Below are positions 13,501-24,800 of a stretch of 64,000 bases of DNA, in pieces. Numbering within the stretch: the stretch's first letter is position 1; the number at the start of each line of letters is the position of its first letter. Made by a program: the position numbers and the translations under genes. Source of the DNA: Branchiostoma belcheri (lineage: Eukaryota; Chordata; Leptocardii; Amphioxiformes; Branchiostomatidae). The stretch is taken from the NCBI RefSeq assembly GCF_001625305.1, contig NW_017804420.1, positions 1,151,786-1,215,785 on the forward strand, read 5' to 3'. The notes under the pieces were generated by a model. The model did not search any database and was not told where the DNA came from. It saw nothing but the letters and a program-made list of their open reading frames with translations.

Positions 13501-16500
13501 ATACATACAACATTGACCAGCAAACATACCTTCAACATACCTTTCCCCCAAGATTACAATTGCATGCATGTAGTACATTGAATTGTTGACAAAGTGTAAT
13601 ATGTAGCCAGTAGAATAAGCATATAAGAGCTAAAAATAATACGATTATTCCAAATTCTAGATAGCTACATATACTAAAATGATTATATTTTTTTTCATTT
13701 CTTTAATTACAGAAAGGTATGAAATGTACCTTTCTATGCCTATTCCTTACCATGCTGTCGCTCTCTATCCGGATGGACCCAGGTGGCATAAGAAGCATCT
13801 TGATGGCATGGCCGTTAACCTGTAACAGGGGTCACATTCTCTATGTCAACTTTTCACTCATGCTACAGGTAACACGTTACCAATAGCATCAAAATGAACC
13901 TATGTCATCATCACTAGAAACTGCACACCATGCTAACTTATCAGTTAAACTCACACTGAGTGACTAAAGAAATGTTGTTGATATGACTACCTTTGCCACA
14001 GGTATGAAGACCACCAGGATCCAGCATACAAAGTACACCAGGGCATGGATCACAAACAGCAGCGGTGCCCCCAGGACCAGCCAAACATACGTCTCTGGCT
14101 TGTGCTACAACAGATGCAGATTCAGCATTATTCCAACTGGTACATGTGACATGAATGGGTAGAAAACTACAATAAAACATCCTTTCATACCTTATGTCAA
14201 AATGTATGGCTTTTCAATCAACTATATTACATAGATATCAATTATCATTACAAAAGCAAGATTAAAATCTATTGCAAGTAAAAGAAACATGAGTTCTTAA
14301 AGTACAACTTCAAAGCTGAAGGTATAAAGTTTTTTCTTTTTTTTTTGTTCGGCTTTGTGATGCTATGTCCTTGTAACTCACCCAGTATTCAGTAGTTGTG
14401 CCACAGCAGCCTCTCCTGCCATTCCTGCTTCTGGTACTAGACACCAGCGGTGTGGATTCACTGGACTCAAAACTCTCGTAGCTGTTATGAACTGAGCTGT
14501 TGTGAAGTGAATGTTCCTCCCCTTCTCTGTCCTGATGATTATCAACAAAGCAACAATAATAAATGCAATATTGCACTAATCTGTGTGGCCAAATGGTAAG
14601 GTAACCAGACATAAGACCAAGAGGTCGTGGCATTCCTGGCTAGACATAGTGTCATTGAGAATGGCGCTTTACACGACTTTCCTTACTCCACCCAGGTGTA
14701 AAATGGGTACCTGACACCAGTTGGGGAGGTTAAAGGTGGTAGAAGGAGAAAGAAGGGCTCCACCTTCCAATAACATACCTGTGACACAGTGGATCATCAA
14801 CCCACTAACCCTACAGACTTAAACAGACTATGGGACTAACTTTACCATACAAAGAAATTCAATTGATACATGGTCAGGTGCAGTCACAAATATTACTACT
14901 GGTACAATGAAAATGTTTTTCAATCAGAAATCAAAACCACTTCTTACCTTTTGGACAAACTTCCCAAAGGGCCAAAAGAAATATTTTGCCAACTTGAAAC
15001 AGTGCTGACCTGTGAACATGAAGATAACATTTCAAATCATTATGAAAGAAACAATAATGTATTGCAATCTCAGCAACACATTTTAGATTACACAGTTATA
15101 CATATTGTAACAGGATATCAAAGGCAACATATTTCAGGGGAGCAGAAATAAAGTACAAGTAAAACAATAACTATTTTTATGCAAAAGCATTGAATGTCTG
15201 ATATGACCACTGGAGCAAGGTCGGACATCATCCTTACCATATACTCTGCCGATGTAGGTCAGCATCATCAGTCCAGCCACCAGGAAATAAAAAGCAGCAA
15301 CCCACCACCCAAACAACACACTGTACAGGACATTTCCTGGGGAGATGGTCGAGCCTGCAAGACACAAGGAGAAACAACTGAAATTGATTTTGACATGACC
15401 ACAACACTAAGTATACAGTTTGTGATAAACTAGTTAGCTGCAGTCTGCCGAAATTGAACTGCCAAGAAAGAATCAAAATGGTAAGGTTTCCAATACGAAT
15501 CCAATGGAGAGAAACACAGTTAAAATCGTTCAAGTCTTCCCCAAATCATGTGGTGTTTAAAGCATCACCCATATAGACCTTAGGCCATACATGAGAGGAG
15601 TATTACTTGTACAATATGAACTTAAAGGAAATGCATGTACAGATGTACCTCACTTTACAAGTTTTGAACATAGACGATAAGGATTTGTCTTCATAGTGTA
15701 AAGTTTTTAGGAATTTATCTCTGTATTTGTACAATGCTTGTCCTATGTGTCACACTGTATGTATTTTTGTTCCTTTTGTCAATAAAGTACAAAAAATAAA
15801 AAGAAAAAAAAGAAAAAAAAAAAGAAAAAAAAAGAAAGAAAGAAAGAAGAACTGGGATAGCAGTGCAAATCTAGTAAAATGGCAAACTTTCAACTTAGCA
15901 CAAGCCACATGCAAATGCACACACCTTTTATAAGTTTGACTGTCCTTGGTTCTGAATATAACTCCTTCACAACATCAGATCTGACCTCCAGTGGCCTGGC
16001 TGTGACATGGCTCTTCCACTTCTTAAAGCCAAACTGTGAAAGGAATATAGTAAATCATACGTTTAGTAATTCTATATTTTCAGCTATTTATATCCAAAGG
16101 TTAACGGTTTGACTTATTCTGTTCATTAAGAAATTTGTAAAAAAATAAAATATAAGTCAGCTGCCATAAGTCTGAAATTAAATATCTGCCAACAAACCAA
16201 GAATCATGACAGCATGTTACTGACAAAAGGTAGTGATGCTACTTGAAACATCTGACAGTTTCCAAAATCATATTTCGTTGTTTGAGTAACATTTATTGGC
16301 ATATCTTATTACATGGATGTCTAACCTTCACCAAGGGATCATGACAACTCATTGATAATTTCAAAGTTTACTTTGTGACTAAACTACATGTATTAACAAA
16401 CAAAAGCTGAATCAGATGTACAAACATATTGACCTACTTAGTAGAATATGACAAAAGCCTTCAAAAGGCCATGCACAAACCCTGTAATTATTTGCTATCT

Positions 16501-17859
16501 TGAGCGCTTCAATCTCGTTTTCTGCCCAGCTGGGTGGCTTGTTGACCGCCACAAACCCCTCTGGAGTGCTGAAGGGGAACATGGTCCAGGGCTGGTCACT
16601 CTGTGTCCGGCGGTGGGCTCTCGCTCGCAGGTGGGGTGACTGAGGTCCTGCTGGTGCACTCTGTCCAATTGCAGGAGGCGCTGTGACAAGAAATGAACCA
16701 GCTTACGTTAGCCTTCCTGTATCTGTATAGCCGGTATACCCGCTTTCACTTCAGCCTAACACACCAGTTTCGCAGGCACACAGCGTGGTGGCAGCTGGCT
16801 ATATTACACCAAACGACCTGTTATACCTAACCTTTGCACATCTAAGTTGTTTAAAGCTATCTAGTGTGACTAAATTGTACTCCAGCAACCTGCCCGAATG
16901 CTTGGCCAATTTGCAATCAAAGTCCATTTGAAAATGTACCCACATCTTCTTCATTTTATAACAAATACAAGACATATTTTAGCTGTGTTAACACATGAAG
17001 CATACATGTAGTTTCAAACACAGATTTACTAGCCAGACCTTACAGTACAATACTGTTCATTGTCAGGAAGTGAAAGCTCATTTCATACAACATACATGAA
17101 TAAACTGCAACATTCATGTTTGACTTTCCTCAGTTCAAACACTGTTCACAAAACCTGATGAAAGAATTGTTGACTGAGTAGACTTGCAAGCGACACCCAC
17201 ATTGGGGTATCGAATTCCACCGTCACTTTCTAATGGGATCACGAAAGTGCACAATAGCAACACAGGAGTCTAAAGTTCACAAGTGACGTAACTTAGTAAT
17301 GATAATCACATTACTAGTAGTTCAGCCACATAATTATAACACTGTGCCTCTTGTTCTAGCTGTGATGTTGGTCTGGAATAAAATACATGTATATATTTCA
17401 CAGGTATATAATGTTAACTTTTTTTTAATCCTTGAATTTTACTTACCACCCCCACCCATTGTTCAGTTTCAATGCTGTATTCAAGCATTTCAATGTGATA
17501 ATAGATTTAAGGTACATTTATCTAATTGTGTTGTTGTCTTCGTTGAGTCTTGACACCGACTGTCATCTAACCACGCTTTCTTTCAGTGTCTTCTTCTTCA
17601 CAGGACATTGTAACAATACTCCAATACTTGACACTAGTTTGTTAGTTGGGCAAACTGTCATGTTGATTTAGCTAACATCGTTTAAACATTGATTGCTGTG
17701 GGATAAATTACCACGATTGCAAAATCTGAAAGGGGAAGTAATTAAGTAATGTTTCAACAACACACCTTCTTCTTCCTCCACTCCTACGATGGTTGAACCA
17801 GCTGGACCTGGCTGGATCTGGTCCAGGCTTACAGACGTCTGAAGACCAACATCCGCCAT
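4561..17859 (-). CDS. CAX-type Ca2+/H+ (cation/proton) exchanger, 23 exons
   Basis: Joined exons: 17766-17859, 16481-16680, 15925-16033, 15238-15354, 14948-15009, 14382-14531, 13991-14104, 13751-13819, 13370-13472, 12955-13031, 12508-12572, 8937-9088, 8697-8728, 8458-8557, 8107-8159, 7897-7998, 7671-7708, 7093-7223, 6487-6635, 5957-6051, 5656-5734, 5104-5212, 4561-4634. They total 2274 nt (757 aa) with phases matching at every junction. The exchanger signatures are both present: AVGAVLNATFGSVVELTLYI in exon 12 and PDTPEIVNGIQFALQNN in exon 20; the acidic residues in them are expected to bind the transported cation. The protein has a hydrophilic acidic N terminus, a GWW-containing membrane segment (exon 4), a cysteine-containing loop (exon 16) and hydrophobic C-terminal helices. 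The length and GWW region resemble the long VNX1/type II CAX branch (also fish cax1) rather than short plant CAX. Likely role: proton-driven cation uptake into an acidic organelle. ATG 17859 lies in AAGATGGCGG, a YY1-like start context. Intron 11 contains a 2.9-kb transposon. Confidence 0.9.
6725..6900 (+). repeat. Possible degenerate tRNA-derived SINE in a CAX intron
   Basis: The stretch has a tRNA-like head with a B-box-like GGGTTCAAGCCTTGG followed by a body resembling the better preserved SINE at 14582. It sits in the intron between CAX exons 18 and 19, in antisense orientation to the gene. The match is weak and was judged by eye. Confidence 0.35.
9536..12479. mobile_element. 2.9-kb DNA transposon with perfect TIRs, ISL2EU/THAP type suspected
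   Basis: The ends are perfect 18-bp terminal inverted repeats, AAGCCTATTCGCCATTAC at 9536-9553 and its complement at 12462-12479, flanked on both sides by AT (9534-9535 and 12480-12481), a possible 2-bp target duplication. Subterminal regions are GC-rich and partly mirror each other (CATGCCCCCCTCCCCC near 9813, GGGGGGGAGGGGCAT near 12001; AGATAAACAAA near 9594, TTTGTTTATCT near 12411). A short THAP-like reading frame lies inside at about 10325-10510. The element fills most of CAX intron 11. A 2-bp duplication with a THAP protein recalls the ISL2EU (IS4EU) class, but no nuclease was recognised, so this copy is probably non-autonomous or decayed. Confidence 0.8.
10325..10509 (+). pseudogene. 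Decayed THAP-like zinc-finger frame inside the transposon
   Basis: After an acceptor-like TTTTTACAG at about 10302, an ATG at 10325 opens a frame beginning MKLCAVVNCSNSTYHLEKW, which resembles the start of a THAP (C2CH) DNA-binding domain. The same frame continues only to GEEGINL and stops. The continuation that looks THAP-like (a C-x-x-H motif, then SGPFSYEKK) is in another frame starting near 10379, so the two halves are separated by an apparent single-base frameshift. THAP domains are used by P, Kolobok and ISL2EU transposases to bind their ends. Alternative: an unrelated small cysteine-containing protein. Confidence 0.45.
14582..14830 (+). repeat. tRNA-derived SINE, antisense in a CAX intron
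   Basis: The head GTGGCCAAATGGTAAGGTAA resembles a tRNA A-box region; it is followed by a degenerate B-box region, then a body (CTTTACACGACTTTCCTTAC, GGTGTAAAATGGGTACCTG, GGAGGTTAAAGGTGG, GTGACACAGTGGATCA). Body blocks recur at 29690, 39140 and, inverted, near 54660, so this is a dispersed family. It lies between CAX exons 5 and 6. Confidence 0.75.
15787..15850 (+). repeat. A-rich simple repeat (AAAAG/AAAG)n
   Basis: About 60 bp of A-rich AAAG/AAAAG repeat preceded by AATAAA at about 15781. It may be the tail of an old retroposed copy, but no recognisable parent sequence lies upstream. Confidence 0.6.
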
Positions 17860-18690
17860 CTTAGAAAGTTCTGGGCCTTGGTGTTACTTCTGTGGTCTGC
17901 GTAAGGATGGGGAGGGAGGGCGCACAAGGGCCCGGCTAAGAAACTGACTGGCTGATGACTAGAGAAAAGTTCAGACGACGAAAAGATCAACAACAGAATA
18001 TAACACCTAGCAAGCTAGGTAATGACCTGACTGTGATCAGCCGAAAGTCTCGTGATCTAGATGTCAGACTTGGGCCAAACCAAGAAAGTCAACATAAAAC
18101 ATAGTAGACCTTTGTCGCAACATGCTTACAATCTGCACTCACCGGATTACTGACGCTGATCTACTGCTTCTAAGCTCCCAGAAAATAACCTTACCATCTA
18201 CTTTAAACGCTAAAAAACGGCAAAACTAAAGTAATTGTCAAGGGATTTTAGCTTACTTCGCGATCGGCTCGGCAGATCCGGAAGTAACTGGTACAGTACC
18301 CGTTCCCAGGGTACCACAGGCCGAGGCTCTAGCTGCTGATTGGTCAGTACTTGTGTACCTGGGTACGAGCTCCACCATACTGCTGAGGCGTGCAAGCTGC
18401 GGTCTTCCATCGGTCAAGTCCAGAGTTTTTGTAATGAACACGGTAAACTTGATCTGCCCTGTTGTGATCGCCGTTGTTGTCTTGCAGTTGTTGTCCTTGT
18501 TTATCACTTCACATCATCAGAAGGCAGATCCATGTGGCACCTCGTTCACATATTTGTGTCTTTTGGCGCATGTGTGTCTCTGCTTTTTCCAGCAACTGAA
18601 CTGTCACCTACCGAATTTTGTTGATAAACTTAATTTTGCTACACGCCAATGTAACGTTACGTATCATCGACCATGAATTATCAACTATGA
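17860..18690 (-). promoter_or_regulatory. Presumed CAX promoter and 5' flank
   Basis: The region immediately upstream of the CAX start codon on the minus strand is less AT-rich than the surroundings. The start itself sits in CTAAGATGGCGGATG, which matches the YY1-type element often overlapping the first codon of TATA-less genes. Overlapping short frames at 18210-18676 have no recognisable domain and are not called. The transcription start is not determined. Confidence 0.4.
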
Positions 18691-20587
18691 TGTGTAGAAA
18701 AAGGAGAAGATAGCTTTATTATGGTTTGATGGTTGAATAGCAGAAGTTTCACATCTTGTGTCAATTACCGTAACTGTTTGGGAGTGGAGGGACTGTACAG
18801 TAGTTGATGGGGGATGATATGCTGGTCTCTTGGTGGGGGAAAGTCCAGTAGTTACTTTTTATCGGTATCATCGGTTGCTTGAAGCATTGAGGTTAAACTT
18901 TGAAACAGTGATAATGCTAATGTTGTATCAAAATACATGTGCACATTGCACAGGTGAGTAAATGGATTAATGAAAAGTGTTAAAGGAGCTTTTTAAATCA
19001 AATGGGCCCTCTTCATTATTTGTACGTCCAAGAAAATCGCTCTTTATTGCAAACATGCAAGGCTTAGGATCAACGCCTATAAAAAAAATTACACATTTTT
19101 ATTTGTATACGTTATGGTAATATTTGATGTTAGGGCAGGTTGAGCCAATACCAGTATTCATTTTTTACTAACATTTGAATTTTTTGATGGCTTTGAATAG
19201 ATCTAACTGTTATAGTAACAGTTACATGTAAAGGATCCCAGGGGTGTCACACATTGTCTGGAACAGCACCGTCCATTGGTTGGTTGTTGAATTACCCCTT
19301 CGGAAAACAGCATTTTATTGACTGATTTCCAAACAATTGTTGTGTATGTCATGATCGTCATTTATATTTTGCTTATAATGTCATTTACATTATAATAAGA
19401 CATCCAATGTCAGCTTATGCATTTTATATCTAACAAATGTAAGCATTTTTTTCATTGATAGGCAATAACATTTTTTCCTTGCTCCTTTTAGTCTGTACCC
19501 ACCGGTAAAAAAACTAAATGGTACCGACCGTACAGTGTGCCTGTATCTAGAGAAAATTTATGTTCAAGTCCTACTGCAGGCAACTGTGATAGATGGTTGA
19601 GACATAGTTACATATTTGTAACATATGACACAAAACAAACAAATCTTATAGAATGCTTTCTCTTGATTGATTAATAAAAAATTATTGATTGATCGATGGA
19701 TCCTTTACAGAAATAGATGTGGTCAATCAATAAGGTGTAAAATTTAACCTGAGAACTGTATCAGTGCCAATTCAAACAGCCGAACCGGGAGGTTATAACC
19801 TCCTTGGCCACACGAATAATGTCTTTCATGTGCTTCCAATACACATGTAAAATTTCCTGGCACTTTTCAGCTGATATTGCTCAGCCATACATACTATATA
19901 ATTCAGTAACAGATAGTGTTCATCTCATGGCGAAGTGGTGTGTGAGAAAGATTGTCTGTGAGTGACTCATTCTGAGTACCATGCTGCCTGCATGCATCCT
20001 CCATGGAAGCCTATGGAAGGATCTGCACTAAAAATAGCCTGGGTACTGAAATAGCCTGGTGTCCCATTTGCCGTATTAGCAGGCTGGTGATCAGACTGCT
20101 GGAATACCAGGAGGGAGCTGAGTATTCCCCTGTTAGTACATTCAAGGCCTGCGCACCTCCGTACATAACGGTTTGTGGCAAATATTTTCTCTTCTTTCCT
20201 GAGGGGTTCTCTTCTGTGCAGTATAAAGATGTTTATGTAGAGTTGAAGTTCGTCAGACTTAACCCGTTACCGTACCGCTGAACTGCTGCGGGTCTGTGTG
20301 TCAGATTCGTCATCGCCATGAGTGCATGGCATCCGGAGCTGGCCTAGCTGCCAAGTGTTACATGGAGCCACACCACGTTCATGTACACAGGGTGTTGTCA
20401 GACCGCTCAATCAACAGTTTTAGTTTGCCTGTGTAGATTATCATCTGTCATGGTTAATGATCACTAGTATGGTGTGGAACTTGGTGATTTAACATCACCA
20501 TTGAAATCAAAAGGGGTGACGTATTGTCAGGAATGAGCACTAAGTGCAGTCTTGGCCAGCATCCAATATCTTCTGGTACTACATTGT

Positions 20588-20701
20588 GGAACAGTGACTG
20601 AATGGTGTGATACAAATTGAGTGCAATATCTACTTTATTTTATAACAGTAACTGAATGGTGTGATGCAAATTGAGTGCTCAATATCTACTTTATAACAGT
20701 A
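20588..20701 (+). repeat. Tandem duplication of about 56 bp
   Basis: The block AACAGT(G/A)ACTGAATGGTGTGAT(A/G)CAAATTGAGTGC followed by CAATATCTACTTTAT occurs twice head to tail with a few differences. This is a local duplication and no function is suggested. Confidence 0.75.
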
Positions 20702-22637
20702 AACTGTTGACATCTACAAATTGTGATACATGTATGTCCACTGTCTATACTTCATCACCTTTCCTTATTCTGCCAAATATGTCTCCTGTGATGGACAATG
20801 ATAACAAAATGTCTTGTGTCAGAATCATGTTACCTGTATCCTGTCAAGAGATAATTAGGATTCTACAGTTACTGTAGCAAAACCTGTTATAATTGTAGAC
20901 TAACTGATATGATGTCTCACTTATCTGCTGGTATTAATTGTTAGAAACATTTCTGACCTCAGAGTTGTTAAAATCATCTCAGGTGACATTTAGTGCATGC
21001 CAATATATAGTCCAATGACGAAAGTAAAAATCTCTCCTCCAGGTATTATTCGGGCACCTCTGTGCCAAGTGTTGGCATCTCCCAGGGCGAGACTTTAGTT
21101 ATTAAGCATTGAAAAAGGAATATATTTTCTTAGACAGTTTTAGTCGAAATCATCACAATTGTCCCACTTGTTTAATATGTCACTTTTGACTTGAATGATC
21201 ATTTCGGTTGGATAGGACAACAGATGGTTTTCTGACTTTTGGGCATGCCACTGACTTTCTCATGCAGTATCTCAAATGAAACTACACGTAATTATACTGA
21301 TATTTTTTATAAACTAACTATATGTGCGAATGTTTCTATCACCTGGAAGTGATGAAATGGACAACAACAACATGTACTTAAGACCTAATTACTATAGTAC
21401 ACAATTCACCTTTATCAGTTCTTTACTGTTGTTGATACTGATAGCAGCAGATTTGTTTATGGACTGGACGGTAAATTGAAGGAGTAAGAAGGTCTCTGTT
21501 TATAAGTGGCATTGGAATGTCTCGTAGTGTTCTTGCACATGTCCATTGAACTTCAAATGGACTATGGAGGCTTGCCCTTATCAAACCAATTGGCAGCTCC
21601 AATCGCTTGTGACAGATATGCCCACAGCCACATTCCTACTGACAGGATGGAACCGGTTACAGATTTGCCTGCCATTATAGATGTAGAACCATTTTTCTCT
21701 CAGGACAAATAAAAAAAATTAGTTTTCAGCCAAAAGTCCCATCTTGTAGACATGCTTACCCCTAAAACACCTGGGTCAAAATGGAATTGATACAAGAATT
21801 AGACCAGCAAAATGGCGGACGTGCCTAGCTAAAGTCACAGCAAGCTGCTGTCTTATTGGCTAAACAGCTCATTTTGATGGACAGCCAGGATCGGTCTAAG
21901 GCTGCGGACAATGTGTGCTTTTGGATACATCAAGGACTATTGTTATAGTGACGTAATAGTGTTAATTTGTATGCTGTTTGTATTTGCTGATGATGTACAA
22001 AGCTGAAAATTATTTCCATTATTAGAAAATTTAGATACTGTATGTCATTTTGCAATTTTTGCCCTTGTTTCTATGTGAAGTTCATGGTTAACGTTCAAGG
22101 CTCTTTTCGATGTTTGCAGAATAACTTGTTGGTTTCCTTGACCTACAAGTCAGGATTTATTATGACTGCCTCATTTTTCAACATCTAAGCAAAATGGTCG
22201 ACCTTCACCAAGAAGTTTGATTCATTAAATGAAACCAAGGTCAAAAGTGAAGAGAGAAGTTGGACACTGCAGTTATATGAGTCAGTTGTTATTCATAATT
22301 TCCCCCTGCCATGTCCTTGTGACCGGCTATGTGTGAGTGATAGGGGTGTGGGTGGGCTGGGGAGCTGGTATATTTGGCAGGCAGCAGCTGGGAATGTCCA
22401 CACACTTGGGGTTCACAACTGGTAACCTGGTCTTTTCATTCTTAATGGCGGATGATGCGAATCGCAGCGGGCTCTTTCCTTATAAGCTAACATTCGCAGC
22501 CTTCTTTTACAGAGGAATTTGTTTGACAGCGTCTAGCCTCTTCTTTAAAAGACTTTGCAGGGTTAAGGTGTACTTACTAAGATCCTTTGATGGTGGAGAG
22601 TTCAGAACTTTAAGCCTGATGCTTTTCCAACATATTA

Positions 22638-22931
22638 GGCCACACCAATTTAATTTGTTGGTTCTCAGATTTTTTTCAGCAAAAATATGAAGCAACATGA
22701 TTAAAAAAAACAGGCTTATAGCCCCGAATGTTATGATAGGTGCCATGCATTGATACAGCTGTAGATAGAAAGACTGAAATAACTACAAAGGCAAGGACTT
22801 TTAGGTTTTTTTCAACTGTTGTGGCCAGAATATGATTAATTTGGAACTGATTCAGGACCTGGATTTTTTTTTCAAGTCAGAAAAAATGAAAAGGCCCAAT
22901 CCAAGTACCGATTGATTAATTTGGTTTGGCC
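22638..22931. mobile_element. Diverged Harbinger-like MITE (copy 1)
   Basis: The left end GGCCACACCAATTTAATTTG at 22638 is nearly identical to the end of the MITE at 43495; the right end, degenerate, reads as its complement up to GGCC at 22931 and is followed by TAA. The internal block around GCTTATAGCCCCGAATGTTATGATAGG matches, in inverted orientation, the block at about 43740-43780 of the other copy. Length 294 bp, no coding capacity. The flanking TTA/TAA fits 3-bp PIF/Harbinger target sites. Confidence 0.75.
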
Positions 22932-24689
22932 TAAACTTAAGCTGTCTGATGTTCCGACAGGGCTAGAAACAGCTGAGAGTCTCACCACCACCGAGCTCTT
23001 ACAAATTGTGTATAAAATTCCAAACTGTCAAGGTGGAATTTGGCTAATGATCAACTGCCCAGAAAGCATAAATTATGCAGACGACCTAATTGTTCTCGAA
23101 ATATTCATGAGGTTGCTGTCACCAAGAATCAAGAGACATGTATGCAAATGAAGGCAAAATATGTATGCATGCCAGTATGGTTATGAGTACCCATACATAA
23201 GGGTATCTTTGCAAAATACATTGAGATTTGAAATTTCATTGACCTTCTCTCTGCTACCTAACCTTGCTGTAACCAATATAAATGGCTACCTTAGCTGAAG
23301 GCAACTTTAATACAGAATCTCTTGTTTATCGGTAATGTAATACTGTATTGAAAAAAAATTGAGGCATTACAAATGAATCTTGTATAATGTCCTTGAGCAA
23401 AGTACCGGTAAGGTTATTGACTGGAAATGTTGGTAAAGTATATAAAGGAATTATCTAACTAGTTTTAGCAAAGAGGTTTAAAGTTTTATATTTTTTTGTC
23501 AGCTGGGCATCGATCCCTACTGTAGTACACGTATATCATTCATGTTGTATCATCCAAGCAGGTTTTAGTACAACTACAAATTCCAGTATGGTTATCTTAG
23601 TAGAAATCTTAGATGTCTGTTTTAATGAAATACCTAGAGGTACTTATTCCAACATGGGAAAACACTATTTTTATCTAATTAAGTACAGCTCACACCGGTT
23701 TTCAATTATGGTTGTGTAGCAGGCCTGAGGGACTATACATAGTATAAGGTTTGATATATTGTAGACAACTCTTAGTGTAGGTGATCCTTGGAGATGGCTG
23801 TATTATAGGTCTAAAGCTTGGATGTTATGATACTGTCTTTGCGTAAATTGCAAATCTGTTGTCTACTTTGCAGAGGTTTAATTAAGAAAAAGGTGTAATC
23901 AATCAGGTAAGTCCAAGTTTGGGTAAGTTTCACCTTACCATGTTTTGGAAATAGTAGTGGGCATTCTTGTGTGCGCAATTTAGCTTGAAATTTTTCATCT
24001 TGTATGTTGTAGCAATGTAAGCATTGTAGGCTAATGTTTAGCATTGTTTAAAGGGGCTGACATATATGGGTCTTACATATAAGGTACTTACTGAGTTACT
24101 ATTTACTTCTAATAGATGAAACAGACAGCAATTATGCAGCATTTTGTTTCTTCAGTAATGTTGAGCTTGTTGATGATTGTGTAAATGAAGATCTTGTAAC
24201 CACCCTTGAGGCCGGATACTGATTGTGCCTCATTGTATAACTTGATCTTTTGTTGCTGAAAGGACTGAATGCTTCCCTCATTCTTGCCAAGATTTTTATC
24301 AGAACACTCCCGGTTTCGAAGGAACAAGTTACGCGTTAAGTGCAGGTGAACATTGTTATGTGTCATTCAAATATTTTGATGATCTTGTTAGAAACACCAT
24401 AAAAGGTGTCCACTACTAGCACTATCTCCTGTCTTGCAACACTCAGTATTTACCAAGCAGCCTTGCAAAACCTCCTTTTCTGGTAGTCATTGAGAATACA
24501 ACAAGTACCTTAGGCTGTTCCAAGTACGTCATTCCAAAGTACGTCAAGACTCGAGGATATGATCCAGATGGTTTGAATTCCATTTTTCTTGGCACACAAA
24601 TTACCCTCAGATCTTACTATACTAACCTCTGCCAAGGAAGTTTGCTTTCTTTAAATAGCATAGCTCAAAAAGCTACATCATACGAGAAG

Positions 24690-24800
24690 AACAAGAAGAG
24701 TATAGGGGTGGTGCCCATCTAAATTTCTGTAGCCCTTGGGCCACACAGTTGAGCAAGCACTAGAGCAGGGGGCTAGCCCGCTGGTAGTGTTGTGTGTTTG
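24690..24800 (-). repeat. SINE fragment related to the element at 30593
   Basis: Read on the minus strand the segment contains GGCCCAAGGGCTACAGAAAT followed by TAGATGGGCAC, which matches the 3' part of the SINE at 30593-30790 (GGCCCAAGGGCTATTGAAAT, GAGATGGGCAC). It is truncated. Confidence 0.6.

Noticed and set aside
20003..20281. A 92-codon frame in the CAX-palladin gap
   Set aside because: It has no known motif, and the segment contains AGCCTGGGTAC-type repeat words seen elsewhere, so it is more likely repeat-derived.
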